Positions 62,301-64,000 of a stretch of 64,000 bases of DNA are shown piece after piece (positions within the stretch are counted from its first letter, which is position 1; every line of letters begins with the position of its first letter). This DNA comes from Rhabdaerophilum sp. SD176. Lineage in GTDB: Bacteria > Pseudomonadota > Alphaproteobacteria > Rhizobiales > Beijerinckiaceae. Under the pieces are notes generated by a model that ran no database searches, was not told the DNA's origin, and saw only the letters and a program-made list of their open reading frames with translations. The position numbers and the translations under genes are program-made. Where the stretch lies: positions 540,769 to 604,768 of the forward strand of contig NZ_JARJNS010000003.1 in NCBI RefSeq assembly GCF_030143245.1, in the 5' to 3' direction.

Positions 62301-64000
62301 CGGGCGCGGAAATCTCTGCCTTCGACCCGACAACGGATCGCCTGTTCGTGACGTCGGATGCCGGGCTTCAGGTTGTGAACTTCGCCAATCCGAGCACGCC
62401 GGTTCAGCTGGCCAATATCGACTTCGTGGCGCTTGGTCTTGGCTCGAACAATGTATCCAGCGTCGCCTTCAGGGGCGGTGTTCTCGTGGCGACGATCATC
62501 GCCACCGACAAGACCCAACCCGGCACGCTTGCCTTCATTGACCCGGCGACCGGCACGCTGCTGAACTCCGTTACGGTCGGCGCCAATCCCGACCAGGTGA
62601 CCTTCACCCCGGATGGCGAGAAGATCCTGGTCGCGAATGAAGGCGAGATTGCTTCGGACGGCACGGACCCTGTCGGCTCTGTCTCGATCATCGATATCTC
62701 GGCCGGTATCGCAAGTGCCACGGTCCAGACGGCGAGCTTCACGGCGTTCGACGGCCAGGAGAACGCGCTCCGCGCCGCGGGCGTGCGTCTCTTTGACGGC
62801 AAGACCGTGTCGCAGGATGTCGAGCCGGAATATATCGCGATCTCGCCCGATGGCTCAAAGGCTATGGTCACGCTGCAGGAAGCCAATGCTGTAGCCATTC
62901 TCGACATCGCAACCGCAACCTTCACCAGCATCGAACCGCTCGGCGTCAAGGATTTCTCCTCTCTTCTTGCGGATTTCTCGGATCGCGATGGTGCTGGGAA
63001 CAGCAACGCAATCAAGCTCGAGACCGGAAACCCTGTTTTCGGGATGTTCATGCCGGATTCCATTGCCTCATTCGAGGCAGGCGGGCAGACGTACTACGTT
63101 ATTGCCAATGAAGGCGATGATCGCGACGACTTCATCACCCCCGACGAAACGGTACGCGTCTCGTCGAGCAGCTACGATCTTGACAATCCGGCCTTCCCGA
63201 ATGAGGCGACACTCAAGGGTAACTCCGAACTTGGCCGCCTGAACGTCTCGAATGCGACGGGTCTTCGCGGTGACACGGATGGCGATGGCGATATCGACCA
63301 GATCCTGACCTATGGCGGTCGTTCTTTCTCGATCGTGAACAGCGCCGGCGAGATCGTCTTCGATAGCGGTGACATCATCGACCAGATTGTTGCAACCGGC
63401 CAGTCCGGCCTCGTCTTCGATGATGGTCGCTCGGACAACAAGGGTGCGGAACCCGAAGGCATCTCGATTGCCAAGATTGGCGGCAAGACCTACGCCTTCG
63501 TGGGTCTGGAGCGCGCGCATGGCACGCTGGCTTTCGACGTGACCGACCCCTCTGCCGTCACCTATGCGGCGGCAGCGGTCAATGTCGGCGACCTCAACCC
63601 CGAAGGGTTGCTCAACATCTCCGCTGCGGACAGCCCGACCGGAAAAGCCCTGCTTGTCGTTTCAAACGAAGCTTCCAATACGCTCACCACGTTTGAGCTG
63701 GAACAGGCACCGGACTTCACCCTCCAGCTTCTGCATTTTGCGGATGGCGAGGCGGGCCTTCTGGCCGGCGATACAGCGCCGAACCTCGCCGCGCTCGTTG
63801 ATGCGTTCGATGACGATTACGCCAACACGCTGATCCTTGCGGGGGGCGACAACTTCCTGCCGGGTCCGTTCCTCGCCGCGGGCACCGATGCCAGCGTCGC
63901 CGCGACGCATAACAAGGGCAACAATGCGGGTGCAGCCGATATCGAGATCCATAACCGGATCGGGGTTGAAGCCTCGACGATCGGCAACCACGAGTTCGAT
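59324..64000 (+). CDS. Large exported protein: Calx-beta, ExeM/NucH-type endonuclease, choice-of-anchor I propeller and 5'-nucleotidase domains (3' end outside the window)
   Basis: The first 1559 residues are present and the frame is open at the right edge. No classical signal peptide is seen, so type I secretion with a C-terminal signal is likely. Residues 1-210 are beta-rich and Ca-type; 215-330 a Calx-beta domain (VSIGDVAIVEGDAGTSTMTF); 335-600 an ExeM/NucH OB-like region (LTKISAIQGTGTASPLVGQT); 615-955 an endonuclease/exonuclease/phosphatase domain (LTVGSFNVLNYF, LLGDFNAYFQEDP, VSDHDPLLIGL); 980-1460 a choice-of-anchor I propeller; 1465 onward a metallophosphoesterase (LLHFADGEAG, GNHEFD at the edge). 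GGGGGA precedes ATG 59324. It would degrade extracellular DNA and strip its phosphates. Confidence 0.92.
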   Translation, partial: MPVTYHSLASGNFTQNWSDAGLITVSDDWSAVPSIIGYLGDEITSSTGVDPQTLTGDGTVTVDVNANQTNPNSFFTGGVTEFALTDPTIALAGSGTADAPSIVLHLDTTGRSNVVFSFDARDIDGSSDDAVQQIAVQFRVGETGAWTNVPAGYIADAANGPSLASLVTPVSVTLPAAAENQPKVQVRVITTNAVGNDEWVGIDNIVVSSQAASGGNVAQVSIGDVAIVEGDAGTSTMTFTVTRSDNEGAFTVDYATSDGSASSGTDYLAGAGTVTFTVGGALIQTVSITLNGDTDVEANEILNVTLSNLSNISGSAVISDGTAIGTITNDDLAPVTLTKISAIQGTGTASPLVGQTVTVEAIVVGDFQNDDTDTKRNLNGIYLQEEAADSDGDAATSEGIFVFFGSLTGDVQEGDRVQVTGTVSEYFGLTQLNATSVSVVAAGAVADVSTMAATINLPAAAVTTSQDGDYQPDLEAFEGMLVTIPQTLTITEQFQLDRFNEIKLVAGERPAQFTHENAPDATGYDNHLRFVGTRSVTYDDGLNTQNAAISNLDGFGPSYTTASAPRMGDTITGLTGVLDYQWAGASASGSTWRIRSIEDGDNTFVDANPREAAPQDVGGRLTVGSFNVLNYFTTLATSGATTAIGLEPRGANNQAEFDRQTAKLVNTLVALDADILGLVELENDFQDNAPGNALDYLVDSLNAVLGAGTYDWIDPGQRFIGGDAIAVGYIYKPAKVTVAFNTTIESLGDADLAALGQSSLLEQSSVDAIFDGANTSRNALAVTWSETVSGEHFTTVVNHFKSKGGAGTGADADALDGAGNWNNQRELAAKALDAWIDSDPTGTTDDDYILLGDFNAYFQEDPIEFLISQGYENLQETRLTDPYSYVFDGQIGALDYIFASESAALQVTGITEWHINADEADALDYNTDFGRDTAIFDANVAVRVSDHDPLLIGLNLGDTPVQFNTYAGPVFTGTTTPTGALEITEVSSITLTSGAEISAFDPTTDRLFVTSDAGLQVVNFANPSTPVQLANIDFVALGLGSNNVSSVAFRGGVLVATIIATDKTQPGTLAFIDPATGTLLNSVTVGANPDQVTFTPDGEKILVANEGEIASDGTDPVGSVSIIDISAGIASATVQTASFTAFDGQENALRAAGVRLFDGKTVSQDVEPEYIAISPDGSKAMVTLQEANAVAILDIATATFTSIEPLGVKDFSSLLADFSDRDGAGNSNAIKLETGNPVFGMFMPDSIASFEAGGQTYYVIANEGDDRDDFITPDETVRVSSSSYDLDNPAFPNEATLKGNSELGRLNVSNATGLRGDTDGDGDIDQILTYGGRSFSIVNSAGEIVFDSGDIIDQIVATGQSGLVFDDGRSDNKGAEPEGISIAKIGGKTYAFVGLERAHGTLAFDVTDPSAVTYAAAAVNVGDLNPEGLLNISAADSPTGKALLVVSNEASNTLTTFELEQAPDFTLQLLHFADGEAGLLAGDTAPNLAALVDAFDDDYANTLILAGGDNFLPGPFLAAGTDASVAATHNKGNNAGAADIEIHNRIGVEASTIGNHEFD

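Noticed and set aside
1..64000. tRNA, rRNA or tmRNA genes
   Set aside because: No cloverleaf or conserved rRNA stretch was recognised on either strand. This was by eye and a tRNA scan could still find one.

Overview
The window is GC-rich, densely coded DNA that looks chromosomal and comes from an alphaproteobacterium, most likely of the Hyphomicrobiales (Rhizobiales). The class-level call rests on a rhizobial-type order of type III secretion genes, a predicted secreted protein with a DUF1521 domain, an imelysin / di-haem / DUF1513 iron cluster, and a sphingoid-reductase-like SDR. The genus cannot be read from the sequence.

Layout. 1-2911: the tail of a ChaA-type Ca2+/H+ antiporter and an ammonium transporter fused to a chemoreceptor signalling domain. 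3106-5700: a graveyard of toxin-antitoxin genes, with a frameshifted Doc toxin and its AbrB-like antitoxin, an intact VapBC-type pair, a decayed DUF1778 antitoxin and an RHS scrap. 5813-24665: envelope polysaccharide and lipid genes (ManC, Gmd, Rmd, a KpsS-like Kdo-transferase, an OPX export lipoprotein, two glycosyltransferases, an LpxL-like acyltransferase, an SDR and a P450), interleaved with a GGDEF-EAL protein and a HerA-like ATPase. 24957-25168: an IS5-family scrap. 25378-30574: a divergent iron-uptake cluster made of two imelysins, a di-haem oxidoreductase and a DUF1513 protein. 30690-31919: a TadG-like protein.

32197-56489 is the most distinctive part and is centred on a type III secretion system. 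The apparatus genes are sctC (N-domains only), sctD, sctV, sctI-J-K-L-N-O-Q-R-S-T-U, several small uncharacterised genes and a NarL-type regulator. Just upstream lie two repeat proteins. One is a Gly/Lys/Cys nonapeptide-repeat protein. The other combines RTX calcium-binding repeats with a DUF1521 (metal-ion-inducible autocleavage) domain. Divergent from these is an operon for a SAM methyltransferase and a kinase-dioxygenase fusion. My working hypothesis is that the repeat proteins are substrates or surface components of this secretion system and that the divergent enzymes modify one of them. SctU lacks its NPTH self-cleavage motif and the secretin channel domain is absent here, so the machine is unusual or split across loci.

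56692-58372 is a mobile-DNA scar, a relaxase-like remnant broken by a degenerate IS5-family element, and it probably marks the edge of the secretion island. 59324-64000 is the 5' part of a very large exported nuclease/5'-nucleotidase preceded by a PHO-box-like sequence. I saw no tRNA, rRNA or CRISPR array.
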